Notes: generated by a model not told the origin, from the sequence alone. Numbered from the stretch's first letter, positions 8,142 through 16,679 are shown. The stretch is DNA of 64,000 bases from Mucilaginibacter lappiensis (GCF_900155965.1 NZ_FTMG01000009.1:124001-188000), one strand, 5' to 3'. Made by a program: numbers and translations.

Positions 8142-9386
8142 TTGGATCTATTTGATAAAATAACGAAAAACTCTGGCGGCCCTATCGGTCAGCATCAAAA
8201 ATGGTCGCACGGTTATTTTTCATTCCCTAAACTGGAAGGAGAGATCGGCCCGCATATGCAGTTCAACGGCAAAGAACATTTGGTTTGGAGCCTGAATAAT
8301 TACCTGGGCTTAGCCAATCACCCCGAAGTAAGGGCGGCAGACGCGAAAGCCGCTGCCGATTATGGTATGGCTTACCCTATGGGTGCCCGCATGATGTCTG
8401 GTAACTCCATTCACCACGAAGAGCTGGAAAATAACCTGGCTACATTTGTAGGTAAACAAGCCGCTTTTTTATTGAACTACGGCTACCAGGGTATGGTATC
8501 CATTATAGATGCACTGGTTGACAGGAACGATGTTATTGTTTATGATGCCGAGTCACACGCTTGTATCATTGATGGTGTGCGCCTGCATATGGGCAAACGG
8601 TTTGTTTATCAGCATAACGATGTGGAAAGCTGCGAAAAACAACTGGAACGTGCTAGCCGTTTAGTGGAACAAACCGGTGGAGGTATATTATTGATTACCG
8701 AAGGTGTTTTTGGCATGTCTGGTGTTCAGGGCAAGCTGAAAGAAATTATAGAACTAAAAAAGAAATACGATTTTCGTTTACTGGTTGATGATGCGCATGG
8801 TTTTGGTACCATGGGTAAAACAGGTGCCGGTACGCATGAGGAGCAGGATAGTGTTGATGGCGTTGATGTTTACTTTGCCACTTTTGCCAAATCGATGGCA
8901 GGTATCGGCGCTTTTGTAGCTGCCGATGAGCAGATCATCCATTTTCTGCGTTATAATATGCGTTCGCAAACATTTGCCAAAGCGCTGCCTATGCCTATGG
9001 TAATGGGCCTGAAGAAACGTTTTGAAATGCTGAAATCTCAGCCTGAATTACGTGAAAAATTATGGCTGATCGCTTCTACCTTGCAAAAAGGTTTAAAAGA
9101 GCGTGGTTTTGACCTCGGGCAGAGCAACAGTATGGTTACCCCGGTATTTTTAAAGGGCGACTTGTTTGAAGCTACCAGCCTTACCCGCGATCTGCGCGAG
9201 AACTATGGTATCTTCTGCTCTATCGTGATCTATCCGGTGATCCCTAAAGGATTGATCGTGTTGCGTATCATACCAACCGCTGCCCATTCGTTAGAGGATG
9301 TGCAACGTACCCTTGATGCTTACAGTGAAATGGCTGAAAAACTAAAATCAGGTTATTACAAAGAGGACAAGCTGGAAATAGCTTAA
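8142..9386 (+). CDS. spt: Serine palmitoyltransferase (alpha-oxoamine synthase family)
   Basis: This PLP enzyme of the alpha-oxoamine synthase family most likely condenses L-serine with palmitoyl-CoA to 3-ketodihydrosphingosine, the first step of sphingolipid synthesis in Sphingobacteriaceae. Visible features are NNYLGLANHPEVR near the N-terminus, PMGARMMSG, the aspartate motif LLVDDAHGFGTMG and the PLP-lysine motif FATFAKSMAGIG. The frame is open from TTG 8106, but that codon lies inside the -7 promoter box. I therefore prefer TTG 8142 (MDLFDKITKNSG), which aligns with the usual family N-terminus and gives 414 aa. Close relatives (glycine C-acetyltransferase, KAS-type AOS) are possible alternatives. 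The gene stands alone, flanked by a promoter and a terminator. Confidence 0.87.
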   Translation: MDLFDKITKNSGGPIGQHQKWSHGYFSFPKLEGEIGPHMQFNGKEHLVWSLNNYLGLANHPEVRAADAKAAADYGMAYPMGARMMSGNSIHHEELENNLATFVGKQAAFLLNYGYQGMVSIIDALVDRNDVIVYDAESHACIIDGVRLHMGKRFVYQHNDVESCEKQLERASRLVEQTGGGILLITEGVFGMSGVQGKLKEIIELKKKYDFRLLVDDAHGFGTMGKTGAGTHEEQDSVDGVDVYFATFAKSMAGIGAFVAADEQIIHFLRYNMRSQTFAKALPMPMVMGLKKRFEMLKSQPELREKLWLIASTLQKGLKERGFDLGQSNSMVTPVFLKGDLFEATSLTRDLRENYGIFCSIVIYPVIPKGLIVLRIIPTAAHSLEDVQRTLDAYSEMAEKLKSGYYKEDKLEIA

Positions 9387-9403
9387 GTTTTAAGATATAA
9401 AAG

Positions 9404-9437
9404 AAAAGCCCCGGTTTACCGGGGCTTTTCTCGTTTT
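9404..9437 (+). terminator. spt terminator
   Basis: AAAAGCCCCGG-ttta-CCGGGGCTTTT followed by a T-rich run is a perfect 11-bp stem with a 4-nt loop, 17 bp after the stop codon. Confidence 0.85.
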
Positions 9438-9460
9438 TAAAACGATTGGATAGTGATTTC

Positions 9461-9586
9461 GTTAACTAAAAAAAGTATGTCATTTCGAACGAGGTACGAG
9501 GAGAAATCTTATAAAATATGCAAGATGGGCAATGCAAATTGTATAAGATTCCTCTCTTCGTTCGAAATGACATGCTTTTTGTTAAC
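9461..9586. repeat. Dispersed inverted-repeat element, TCATTTCGAACGA family, copy 1
   Basis: Ends GTTAACtaaaaaaagtATGTCATTTCGAACGA and TCGTTCGAAATGACATgctttttGTTAAC are inverted repeats. Internally GAGGAGAAATCTTAT and ATAAGATTCCTCTC also pair. No coding capacity. Copies of the same family lie at 16786-16875 and 22667-22786. Confidence 0.8.
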
Positions 9587-9618
9587 ATAAGGCCTCTATT
9601 TCTTATCCCGAACGCACG

Positions 9619-10662
9619 TTAACTATTTTTCAAAATACTGGATTGCCTGATAGCCAAATTCGTTTTTAATACCTCTTTGATATATGCTCCTCCCGGCTCA
9701 CTAACTTGTTTTAAAAAGATATTACCAGCTGCAACACCAATCTCAAATGCCGGTTGAGCAACGGTGGTTAACGGAGGATCAATAACAGTAGCCGTAGGGT
9801 CATCATTAAAACCGACAACAGCAATACCATGAGGGATGTTGATTCCCTTTTGCTTTAAGGTGAGCATTACGCCGATAGCTACAGGATCACAAACCGCGAA
9901 TATGGCATCGATGGAAATTTGATCAGCCAGCATTTTTTCAGTTGTAGTTATCCCCTGGGCTCTTTCAAAACCGCATTCATAAATCAATTCGTCATTTACC
10001 GGGATGTTGTGCTTGCGTAAAGCATCTTTATATCCCTGCAACCTGTTTTGCGTCAGCGTAATGTTTAACGGCCCGGTAAAATGGGCTATCTTTTTGCATC
10101 CCTGCTCAATCAGGTGTTCAACAATTTTAAAAGCGCCTTCATAATCATCAACCGATACACTGTTACTTTGGATACCGCTGGGGAGCCGGTCGAAAAAAAC
10201 CAGCGGAATATTTTTGTTTAAAAACAGTTGAAAATGATCCATATTAACAGTCTCTTTTGAAACAGACACGATCAGGCCATCTACCTTGGCCGACAATAAT
10301 GTTTTCGATACGATCACTTCTCTCTCATACAGTTCGTGCGATTGGCAAATGATCACCTTATAGCCTGCTTTATAAGCCACTTCTTCTATCCCGGCTATTA
10401 CTGTTGAAAAAAAGTAGTGGGATAGAATGGGGACAATAACCCCAATGGTTTTGGTCGATTTTTTAAATAAGCTTGCTGCAATAGCATTGGGTTGGTAATT
10501 ATATTTCTCGGCCAGTTCCAATACCGCTTTCTTGGTGGCAGCGCCGATGGAATGATGATTCTGTAGGGCACGTGATACCGTGCTTTTAGAAACGTTTAAT
10601 TCGTTGGCTATATCAATTAAAGTAACCTCTTTATTGGATTGATAACGATCCTCTATACTCAT
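9619..10662 (-). CDS. LacI-family transcriptional regulator
   Basis: The 347-aa protein has an N-terminal LacI helix-turn-helix (VTLIDIANELNVSKSTVSRAL, residues 14-34, with the hinge helix YQPNAIAASL near 56) and a periplasmic-binding-protein-like sugar sensor domain from about residue 70 (TIGVIVPILSHYFFS). It is divergently arranged with a lyase-like lipoprotein gene. The 180-bp gap contains a perfect 34-bp palindrome with the CG centre typical of LacI/PurR operators. It probably represses or activates that gene in response to a sugar, and may regulate itself. The ligand cannot be read from the sequence. Two residues precede the expected start; ATG at 10660-10662 is used. Confidence 0.93.
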   Translation of the reverse strand: MSIEDRYQSNKEVTLIDIANELNVSKSTVSRALQNHHSIGAATKKAVLELAEKYNYQPNAIAASLFKKSTKTIGVIVPILSHYFFSTVIAGIEEVAYKAGYKVIICQSHELYEREVIVSKTLLSAKVDGLIVSVSKETVNMDHFQLFLNKNIPLVFFDRLPSGIQSNSVSVDDYEGAFKIVEHLIEQGCKKIAHFTGPLNITLTQNRLQGYKDALRKHNIPVNDELIYECGFERAQGITTTEKMLADQISIDAIFAVCDPVAIGVMLTLKQKGINIPHGIAVVGFNDDPTATVIDPPLTTVAQPAFEIGVAAGNIFLKQVSEPGGAYIKEVLKTNLAIRQSSILKNS

Positions 10663-10780
10663 GCCTACTCAAATTTACTCATTTGTTCTGATATCAAACC
10701 TGGTAAAGATAGCATCCCTATAACCCGATGGCTCAACGATATATAAAAATAGGAAGCAAAAGCTTTTTTATGAATATTTT

Positions 10781-10814
10781 TATATATTTACGCAACCGGT
10801 TGCGTAAATATATA
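10781..10814. promoter_or_regulatory. 34-bp perfect palindrome, probable LacI-family operator
   Basis: The core CGCAACCGGTTGCG (10791-10804) is extended by ten further matching base pairs of AT-rich sequence on each side (TATATATTTA / TAAATATATA). A central CG flanked by an inverted half-site AACC/GGTT is the hallmark of LacI-family operators. It lies 28 bp before the lyase-like gene's ATG and 118 bp from the regulator start. It overlaps TATATTTA, a candidate -7 box, so binding would block transcription. Confidence 0.8.
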
Positions 10815-10842
10815 TTTTACCATTATAAACTAAAAGAAGAAC

Positions 10843-11616
10843 ATGAGAAAAATTCAACTGATGGCAACTGCATTGGGTGCAGGTTGCGTAATGCTGCTAT
10901 CGCAGTGCACAAAAGACGTAAAGCACAATCCCGTAAACAATGGAGTTTCGCCAATCACCGCAACGCCGAAAATACTCTCGGTATTGTTTAATGGTGATGC
11001 CTCCCGTGGATCAAGCAATGTATGGAAGGATGTAAACATCGAAGGCACAGGCGCGATGACCAGCGTTACTGATGAAACAGGCACACTTTGCTGGCAATTT
11101 ACAAAACCGGCAGGCAGTCACCGCACCGAAGGCCACGGCGCCAAAAACTACCAGGCATTAAATGGCTCCGAGTTTTATATCGGGTGGACAGACAAACTGT
11201 ATATGCCGACCTCGCTAAAAACGGATGCGGTATTTCAGTGGAAATCTTATCCTACCAGCACCACGGCCAATCATCCTTTAATGCTGCGTACCGTTAGTGG
11301 AACTTTACAACTACAGAACTTTGACGAGAACCATGTGGCCACTGTTCCCTGGTCAATCCCGCTCTCAGTGAGTACTTGGCAATCATTTGTTTTGCGTATA
11401 AAATTATCAACAGATCCAACTGACGGCTACATCGAGTTATGGTATAACGGCGTAAAGCAAACGTTTACCAATAATAGCCAAAGGTACTACTGCCGCACTT
11501 TCGACAGCGACTCCTGCGATCCGAAATGGGGCGTATATGGCGGTGATTCCTCCCAGGCAACCCACATCGTTAAAAAGATACGTATTGGTACAAGCTATGA
11601 TGATGTAGCTCAATAA
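10843..11616 (+). CDS. Putative polysaccharide lyase-like lipoprotein (heparin-lyase-I/PF14099-like jelly roll)
   Basis: This is a 257-aa exported lipoprotein. The N-terminus MRKIQLMATALGAGCVMLLSQC fits a signal peptide with Cys22 as the lipid-modified residue. The rest looks like a concanavalin-type beta-jelly-roll: FQWKSYPT, TLQLQNFDEN, STWQSFVLRIKLSTDPTDGY-like strands, ELWYNGVKQ and a C-terminal IRIGTSYD. This layout matches PF14099 polysaccharide lyases, which cleave uronic-acid polymers, but substrate and activity cannot be read from sequence. It is divergent from the LacI-type gene and sits just after the palindrome operator, so it is probably its main target. No SusC/SusD pair is near. 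ATG 10843 gives a proper signal peptide; an overlapping frame from 10728 crosses the operator and is rejected. Confidence 0.7.
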   Translation: MRKIQLMATALGAGCVMLLSQCTKDVKHNPVNNGVSPITATPKILSVLFNGDASRGSSNVWKDVNIEGTGAMTSVTDETGTLCWQFTKPAGSHRTEGHGAKNYQALNGSEFYIGWTDKLYMPTSLKTDAVFQWKSYPTSTTANHPLMLRTVSGTLQLQNFDENHVATVPWSIPLSVSTWQSFVLRIKLSTDPTDGYIELWYNGVKQTFTNNSQRYYCRTFDSDSCDPKWGVYGGDSSQATHIVKKIRIGTSYDDVAQ

Positions 11617-11625
11617 GGTAGAAAG

Positions 11626-11655
11626 AAAGCCCTGGTTTACCGGGGCTTTTCTTTT
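11626..11655 (+). terminator. Terminator after the lyase-like gene
   Basis: AAAGCCCtGGtttaCCgGGGCTTTTC is a near-perfect stem followed by T-rich sequence, 9 bp after the stop. It is nearly identical in sequence to the spt terminator at 9404. Confidence 0.8.
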
Positions 11656-11667
11656 ATCTTCCTCTTG

Positions 11668-11702
11668 TGCGTCATTGCTACGCCGCGCTCGCAATGACGT
11701 TA
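11668..11702. repeat. Short inverted repeat, CGTCATTGC family remnant
   Basis: GCGTCATTGC and GCAATGACGT flank a short GC-rich centre (TACGCCGCGCTC). The ends match the longer elements at 47102-47190 and 58105-58196, so this looks like an internally deleted copy. Confidence 0.6.
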
Positions 11703-11796
11703 TAAAATATTTTATTGTTCAATTGCACGCACACATTTTATTGCCATATTTGTTATCAAACTGATTTTAACAAATTATCCATTAATATAGGTACAC

Positions 11797-13533
11797 ATGC
11801 AAGAATTAGACCCCTCCGTACTACAAAAAGTAAATACATGGCTTCAAGGCAGCTACGATGCTGATGTTAAACAACAGATACAAAAATTACTGGATGATAA
11901 GGCATATACAGAGTTAACAGATTCATTTTATAAGGACCTGGAATTCGGAACGGGTGGTCTTCGCGGTATCATGGGGCCTGGCTCTAACCGCGTTAATAAG
12001 TACACCATCGGAACTGCTACCCAGGGTTTGGCCAACTACCTGAAAAAAACTTATCCCGGCGAAAAAATTAAAGTAGCCATAGCACATGATAGTCGCAACA
12101 ATGCCGATTTTCTAGCCTCTACCACGGCCGAGGTTTTTTCGGCAAATGGTATTCATGTGTATTATTTTGAAGCGCTGCGTCCAACGCCTGAGCTTTCCTT
12201 TGCGGTACGTCACCTGGGTTGCAAAAGCGGTGTTATGCTTACCGCATCCCACAATCCAAAAGAATATAACGGTTACAAAGCCTATGGCAATGATGGAGGC
12301 CAGCTGGTTGCCCCGCATGATAAAGCCGTAATGGACGAAGTAGCGGCTATAAAAAGTATTGATGAGGTTAAATTTAACCGTGTTGAAGAAAATATAGAAA
12401 CGATAGGTAAGGATATTGATGATCTGTACCTGTCAGAAATTGTGAAGCTTTCTGTATCGCCCGAAGCTATCAAAAGACAAAAGGATCTTAAAATCGTATA
12501 CTCGCCCATTCACGGTACAGGTATCACTTTAACACCTAAAGCATTGCAGCTTTTCGGCTTTGAAAATGTGATACTGGTTGATGAGCAAACCACGCCCGAT
12601 GGTAATTTCCCAACCGTGGTATATCCAAATCCCGAGGAAAAAGAAGCGTTAACGCTGGCCCTTAAAAAAGCTAAGGAAACAGATGCCGACCTGGTACTGG
12701 CAACCGATCCCGATGCCGACCGTGTAGGCATAGCCGTTAAAAATGACCAGAACGAATTTATACTGCTTAACGGTAATCAAACTGGCAGTTTGCTCATTAA
12801 TTATCTGTTGACTGCATGGCAGGATAAAGGCAAGCTTACCGGCAAAGAGTACATTGTTAAAACCATTGTAACCTCCAACCTCATTGAGGCAATAGCCAAA
12901 GCCAAAAATGTAACCTATTATAATACACTTACCGGTTTTAAATATATTGGCCAGCTGATGACTGAATTACAAGGGAAACAAACCTTTATTGGTGGTGGTG
13001 AAGAAAGTTATGGCTACCTGATAGGTGAGTTGGTGCGCGATAAGGATGCTATTGTATCCAGCGCCTTTATTGCCGAAATGACAGCCTATTATAAAGATAA
13101 AGGCACCAGCTTGTTTGAGGCCCTTATTGATACTTATGTACAGTATGGTTTCTATAAAGAAAAGCTGATCTCGATCACAAAAAAGGGTAAAACCGGTGCT
13201 GAAGAGATCGTTGCGATGATGGATAAATTCAGGAACAATCCACCGGCTACCTTGGGTGGTTCTAAGGTGATCACGCTGAAAGATTATGAAAAAGGAGTAG
13301 AAACAGACTTGAACAGCAATACTACCAAAGCGCTGGAATTGCCAAAATCGGATGTATTACAGTTTATTACCGCCGACGGAAGCATCATATCTGCCCGTCC
13401 TTCAGGTACCGAACCTAAGATCAAATTCTATTGCAGCGTAAATGGTAAACTGGCCAGCAAAGCCGCTTACCACGAAACCGATCATCAACTGGAAGCAAAA
13501 ATTGATACCATTATGAAAGATCTGGGAGTTTAA
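11797..13533 (+). CDS. Phospho-sugar mutase (phosphoglucomutase/phosphomannomutase family)
   Basis: The 578-aa cytoplasmic enzyme interconverts hexose-1- and hexose-6-phosphate through a phosphoserine. The active-site motif TASHNPKEYNGYK places the catalytic serine at residue 151. The Mg-binding DPDADR loop is at 304-309, the sugar-recognition loop GGGEESYGY near 400 and the phosphate-binding RPSGTEPKIKFY near 537. The N-terminal FGTGGLRG segment and the length place it in the long phospho-sugar mutase group common in Bacteroidota. Substrate (glucose or mannose) is not fixed by sequence alone. A candidate promoter is TTG at 11723 with CATATTTG at 11745-11752. The downstream neighbour encodes an alpha-mannosidase but is separately terminated. 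Confidence 0.93.
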   Translation: MQELDPSVLQKVNTWLQGSYDADVKQQIQKLLDDKAYTELTDSFYKDLEFGTGGLRGIMGPGSNRVNKYTIGTATQGLANYLKKTYPGEKIKVAIAHDSRNNADFLASTTAEVFSANGIHVYYFEALRPTPELSFAVRHLGCKSGVMLTASHNPKEYNGYKAYGNDGGQLVAPHDKAVMDEVAAIKSIDEVKFNRVEENIETIGKDIDDLYLSEIVKLSVSPEAIKRQKDLKIVYSPIHGTGITLTPKALQLFGFENVILVDEQTTPDGNFPTVVYPNPEEKEALTLALKKAKETDADLVLATDPDADRVGIAVKNDQNEFILLNGNQTGSLLINYLLTAWQDKGKLTGKEYIVKTIVTSNLIEAIAKAKNVTYYNTLTGFKYIGQLMTELQGKQTFIGGGEESYGYLIGELVRDKDAIVSSAFIAEMTAYYKDKGTSLFEALIDTYVQYGFYKEKLISITKKGKTGAEEIVAMMDKFRNNPPATLGGSKVITLKDYEKGVETDLNSNTTKALELPKSDVLQFITADGSIISARPSGTEPKIKFYCSVNGKLASKAAYHETDHQLEAKIDTIMKDLGV

Positions 13534-13543
13534 GTATATCCCA

Positions 13544-13583
13544 TCAAACAACAAAGGCGCCAACAGGCGCCTTTGTTGTTTGA
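13544..13583 (+). terminator. Terminator after the phospho-sugar mutase gene
   Basis: TCAAACAACAAAGGCGCC and GGCGCCTTTGTTGTTTGA form a perfect 18-bp stem with a 4-nt loop (AACA). Confidence 0.85.
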
Positions 13584-13592
13584 TAATAAAAT

Positions 13593-13676
13593 TTTGTCAT
13601 GCTGAACGCAGTGAAGCATCTATTATACACCTTGCATCTTTTACAATAGATCCTTCACTGCGTTCAGGATGACAAA
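13593..13676. repeat. Dispersed inverted-repeat element, GTCATGCTGAACGCAGTG family
   Basis: TTTGTCATGCTGAACGCAGTGAAG and CTTCACTGCGTTCAGGATGACAAA are near-perfect inverted arms around a centre containing TCTATTATACACC and TACAATAGA. The design is the same as the TCATTTCGAACGA elements but the sequence is different. Confidence 0.75.
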
Positions 13677-13776
13677 GGGAAGAAAGGTCTTGCTAAAACC
13701 TTTTAAAATAAAATCCTAATATCTTTCGGATAACCAAAGGCTTTTATATTTTTACGGCTACCATTAAAAAATCTTT

Positions 13777-15210
13777 ATGCTCACCAGAAGACATTTTATC
13801 AAACTGAACGGCGTAGCCGCTGCGGGTATTACCCTGGGTGTTACACCGTCATTATTTGCCAGCACTTTGCCTGCGTTTGAAAGCAAACGCCCTAAACTGG
13901 CCGATCGTAAATTTACCAGTAAGGCGGTTGAGGCCATTATTCAAAAGGTGAAAAAAGATATTAAAGATCCGGAGCTGGCCTGGCTGTTTGAAAACTGCTA
14001 TCCCAATACCCTGGATACTACCGTGAATTACTCAGAAGCCAATGGTAAACCCGATACGTTTGTGATTACCGGTGATATTAACGCCATGTGGATGCGCGAT
14101 TCATCGGCACAGGTTTGGCCGTATTTGCCGCTCATCAAAACTGACACGGCGCTTCAAAAGCTGATACTGGGGGTATTGAGCCGTCAGGCTAAATGCGTAC
14201 AGATAGACCCGTATGCTAATGCCTTTAACCAGGGCCCAACCGGCAGCGAATGGGATACCGACGGTACCGATATGAAGCCCGAGCTGCATGAACGTAAATG
14301 GGAAATCGACTCGCTTTGCTATCCTGTACGATTAGCTTATAATTATTGGAAGATTAGCGGCGACAGTAGCTTTTTTGACGAAAGCTGGCAAAAGGCAGGT
14401 AAAATCATCCTGAAAACCTTTAAGGAGCAGCAGCGTAAAGAGGATAAAGGCCCTTACCATTTCCAACGTAAAACCGAAGTGGCCAGCGATACCGCACCTA
14501 ACAGAGGCTATGGTAACCCGGTTAAACCAGTAGGTTTGATCTGTTCTATCTTCCGCCCGTCTGACGATGCTACCATTTATCCGTTTTTGATACCCTCAAA
14601 CTATTTCGCGGTTACCAGTTTAAACCAAATGGCCGAAATGTATGCCACCATTGGTAACGATAGCGGAACATCTGCTGCCTGCCGTGCCCTTGCTGCCGAA
14701 GTGGAAGTCGCCCTTAAAAAATACGCGACAACTCAACATCCGGAATATGGCAAAATATTAGCTTTTGAGGTAGATGGTTATGGTAACCAATTATTCATGG
14801 ACGATTCCAACGTGCCTAGCTTGCTGGCCCTGCCTTACTTGGATTCGTTGCCTGTTACCGACCTGTTATATCAAAACACACGTAAGTTTGTGCTGAGCGA
14901 AAACAATCCATACTTCTTTAAAGGAAAAGTGGCCGAAGGTATTGGCGGCCCTCACGTGGGTATAGGTTATATATGGCCTATGGCTATTATTATGCGTGGC
15001 TTAACCTCTACACATAAAGACGAGATCACGGAGTGCCTGCGTTTATTAAAGACCACTCACGCCGGTACAGGCTTTATGCATGAGTCGTTTAATAAGGATA
15101 ATGCCGATGATTTTACCCGAAAATGGTTTGCCTGGGCCAATACTTTATTTGGCGAATTGATCATTAAAACACACCAGCATTACCCGGATATATTGCAGAA
15201 AATGATTTAA
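13777..15210 (+). CDS. Glycoside hydrolase family 125 (exo-alpha-1,6-mannosidase)
   Basis: The 477-aa protein matches the GH125 (formerly DUF1237) family, inverting metal-independent exo-alpha-1,6-mannosidases. The (alpha/alpha)6-barrel family landmarks seen are TGDINAMWMRDSSAQVWPYL near 99-118, YANAFNQGPTGSEWDTD near 146, WEIDSLCYPVRLAY near 175, GLICSIFRPSDDATIYPFLIPSN near 247, MDDSNVPSLLALPYL near 341 and GIGGPHVGIGYIWPM near 388. The N-terminus MLTRRHFIKLNG followed by AAAGITLGVTPSLFA looks like a twin-arginine-type signal, so export to the periplasm is expected. It may trim mannan or N-glycan mannose. Confidence 0.93.
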   Translation: MLTRRHFIKLNGVAAAGITLGVTPSLFASTLPAFESKRPKLADRKFTSKAVEAIIQKVKKDIKDPELAWLFENCYPNTLDTTVNYSEANGKPDTFVITGDINAMWMRDSSAQVWPYLPLIKTDTALQKLILGVLSRQAKCVQIDPYANAFNQGPTGSEWDTDGTDMKPELHERKWEIDSLCYPVRLAYNYWKISGDSSFFDESWQKAGKIILKTFKEQQRKEDKGPYHFQRKTEVASDTAPNRGYGNPVKPVGLICSIFRPSDDATIYPFLIPSNYFAVTSLNQMAEMYATIGNDSGTSAACRALAAEVEVALKKYATTQHPEYGKILAFEVDGYGNQLFMDDSNVPSLLALPYLDSLPVTDLLYQNTRKFVLSENNPYFFKGKVAEGIGGPHVGIGYIWPMAIIMRGLTSTHKDEITECLRLLKTTHAGTGFMHESFNKDNADDFTRKWFAWANTLFGELIIKTHQHYPDILQKMI

Positions 15211-15519
15211 TACGGTTTTAATATATGAATGGTATTAAAATATGCTTTGTTTTAACTAAAATTATATAAAATATTATTATTTTAAGTTATTTTTTGTATT
15301 AAATATTTATATATAAGATATTGTTAAAAATATTTTATTGTTTTTTGTTTTTAATATAATATATATTCACTTAAATATTCACTAACCCTTTAAAATGTGG
15401 AAAAAAACCACTTTTAAGGCAGTATTTTTTTGCTTTAAAAGTTTTTAATTAAAAAAAAACATTATAGATTAGCTTTAGTTAAAACAATAAACCTCAATAA
15501 TTTTAAAAGGAGTAATTAA
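15211..15519. other. Very AT-rich leader of the histone-H1-like gene
   Basis: This 309-bp gene-free stretch is almost entirely A and T. It holds a hairpin (AAAATGTGGaaaaaaaCCACTTTT, about 15393-15417) and, further on, TTTGCTTTAAAAG next to TAGCTTTAG, a weak -7-like box about 45 bp before the small gene. The strong AAAAGGAG Shine-Dalgarno sequence at 15505-15512 is unusual for Bacteroidota. Confidence 0.5.
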
Positions 15520-15699
15520 ATGAAAAAATTTACTGAAGTAAAAGAGCTTGTAGCTTCATTGGAGGCCGACGCCGACAAATTCTACAACAAAGGAAACAGC
15601 GCTGCCGGAACACGTGTTCGTAAAGGCATGCAAGATCTTAAAAACCTGGCACAGGCTATCCGTCTGGAAGTACAGGAAGCTAAAAATAAAGAAGCTTAG
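15520..15699 (+). CDS. Histone H1-like (Hc1 family) small DNA-binding protein
   Basis: The 59-aa reading frame begins MKKFTEVKELVASLEADADK and ends with a Lys-rich tail (EAKNKEA). It contains the NSAAGTRVRKGMQDLKNLAQ stretch that recurs in the small histone H1-like proteins of Bacteroidota (PF07432). Such proteins are thought to bind and compact the nucleoid. The frame starts 8 bp after AAAAGGAG and ends 21 bp before an intrinsic terminator, so it forms its own transcription unit. The protein is predicted to be all-helical. It is preceded by an unusually AT-rich 300-bp leader. Confidence 0.85.
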   Translation: MKKFTEVKELVASLEADADKFYNKGNSAAGTRVRKGMQDLKNLAQAIRLEVQEAKNKEA

Positions 15700-15720
15700 T
15701 AAGATTTTTCTTATTCCAAT

Positions 15721-15754
15721 AAAAAACCCGGTTATCATATAACCGGGTTTTTTT
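15721..15754. terminator. Bidirectional terminator between histone-like gene and dapA
   Basis: AAAAAACCCGGTT-atcatat-AACCGGGTTTTTTT is a perfect stem with A and T tracts on either side. It can terminate the plus-strand small gene and the minus-strand dapA, whose stop lies 25 bp away. Confidence 0.85.
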
Positions 15755-15778
15755 GTTCGGGATAATTTGTTTGTTTTT

Positions 15779-16657
15779 TTATGACAACTTTCCTGTTTCC
15801 AATTTAATGGCCTCGGCTATCTTGCTGCTTACAGGTACCAGTGGCAGGCGCAGGTGCTCATCGCAAACGCCCAAATGTTTCAGGGCGTTTTTAGCACCGG
15901 CCGGGTTGCCTTCCACAAACATTAGCCGGGTAAACTCAACCAGGCTGGCATTTATTTTTTGCGCGGCTTTGTAATCGTTAATCAACAACAGGCTGATCAT
16001 GGCCGATAATGGTTTGGGCACAGCATTGCCAATAACTGATATCACGCCCACGGCTCCCATCGCCATCATAGGCAGGGTAACCGGATCGTCGCCAGATATT
16101 ACTAAAAACGCCTCCGGCTTATCGCGCATCAGTTGATTAAACAAGTCGAAATTTCCCGAAGCCTCTTTAATACCAATGATGTTTTTAAAATCGCGGGCCA
16201 GGCGCACGGTTGTTTCCGCAGCTACAGTGCTACCGGTACGGCTGGGTACGTTATATAAAATTACCGGAAGTGGTGCTGCCAGTGCTATAGCTTTATAGTG
16301 CTGGTATATACCCTCCTGGGTAGGTTTATTATAATGCGGACTTGATGATAGTATGGCATCGTAACCGGTAACATCAAACTCTTTTATTTGCTCAACTACC
16401 TCATGAGTATTGTTACCGCCTATGCCGGCAACCAGGTTTACGCGCTTCTTGACAACTTTCGCGGTAAATGCCCAAACCTGCTTTCGCTCGTCGGCATTCA
16501 ATGTGGCGCTTTCGCCGGTTGTACCTAATGATACCAGGTATTGCACCCCGCCATCAATCAAATATTCAATAAGGTTTCTCAAACCCTCGTAGTCAACTTG
16601 ACCATCCGCCTGAAAAGGGGTCACCATGGCTACCCCTGTTCCGTAAAATATATTCAT
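15779..16657 (-). CDS. dapA: 4-hydroxy-tetrahydrodipicolinate synthase DapA
   Basis: DapA condenses pyruvate with L-aspartate semialdehyde in the lysine and diaminopimelate branch, feeding peptidoglycan synthesis. The 292-aa TIM-barrel enzyme shows the GTTGES loop (45-50), YNVPSRTG with Tyr135, and the Schiff-base lysine Lys164 in GIKEASGN. The length is normal. It is flanked downstream by a shared terminator and upstream by a word-iterated spacer and a dispersed inverted repeat, so it is probably monocistronic. The closely related N-acetylneuraminate lyase group is an alternative, but the motif set favours DapA. Confidence 0.94.
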   Translation of the reverse strand: MNIFYGTGVAMVTPFQADGQVDYEGLRNLIEYLIDGGVQYLVSLGTTGESATLNADERKQVWAFTAKVVKKRVNLVAGIGGNNTHEVVEQIKEFDVTGYDAILSSSPHYNKPTQEGIYQHYKAIALAAPLPVILYNVPSRTGSTVAAETTVRLARDFKNIIGIKEASGNFDLFNQLMRDKPEAFLVISGDDPVTLPMMAMGAVGVISVIGNAVPKPLSAMISLLLINDYKAAQKINASLVEFTRLMFVEGNPAGAKNALKHLGVCDEHLRLPLVPVSSKIAEAIKLETGKLS

Positions 16658-16679
16658 GAGTAAAATTAAAGGACGCTAA

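Noticed and set aside
10728..10991. Plus-strand frame upstream of the lyase-like gene
   Set aside because: It crosses the 34-bp palindrome and overlaps the lipoprotein gene in another frame; low-complexity translation.
9619..11616. LacI-type gene and lyase-like gene as part of a polysaccharide utilisation locus
   Set aside because: No SusC/SusD pair, other carbohydrate enzymes or transporter lie adjacent; only the two-gene module is supported.
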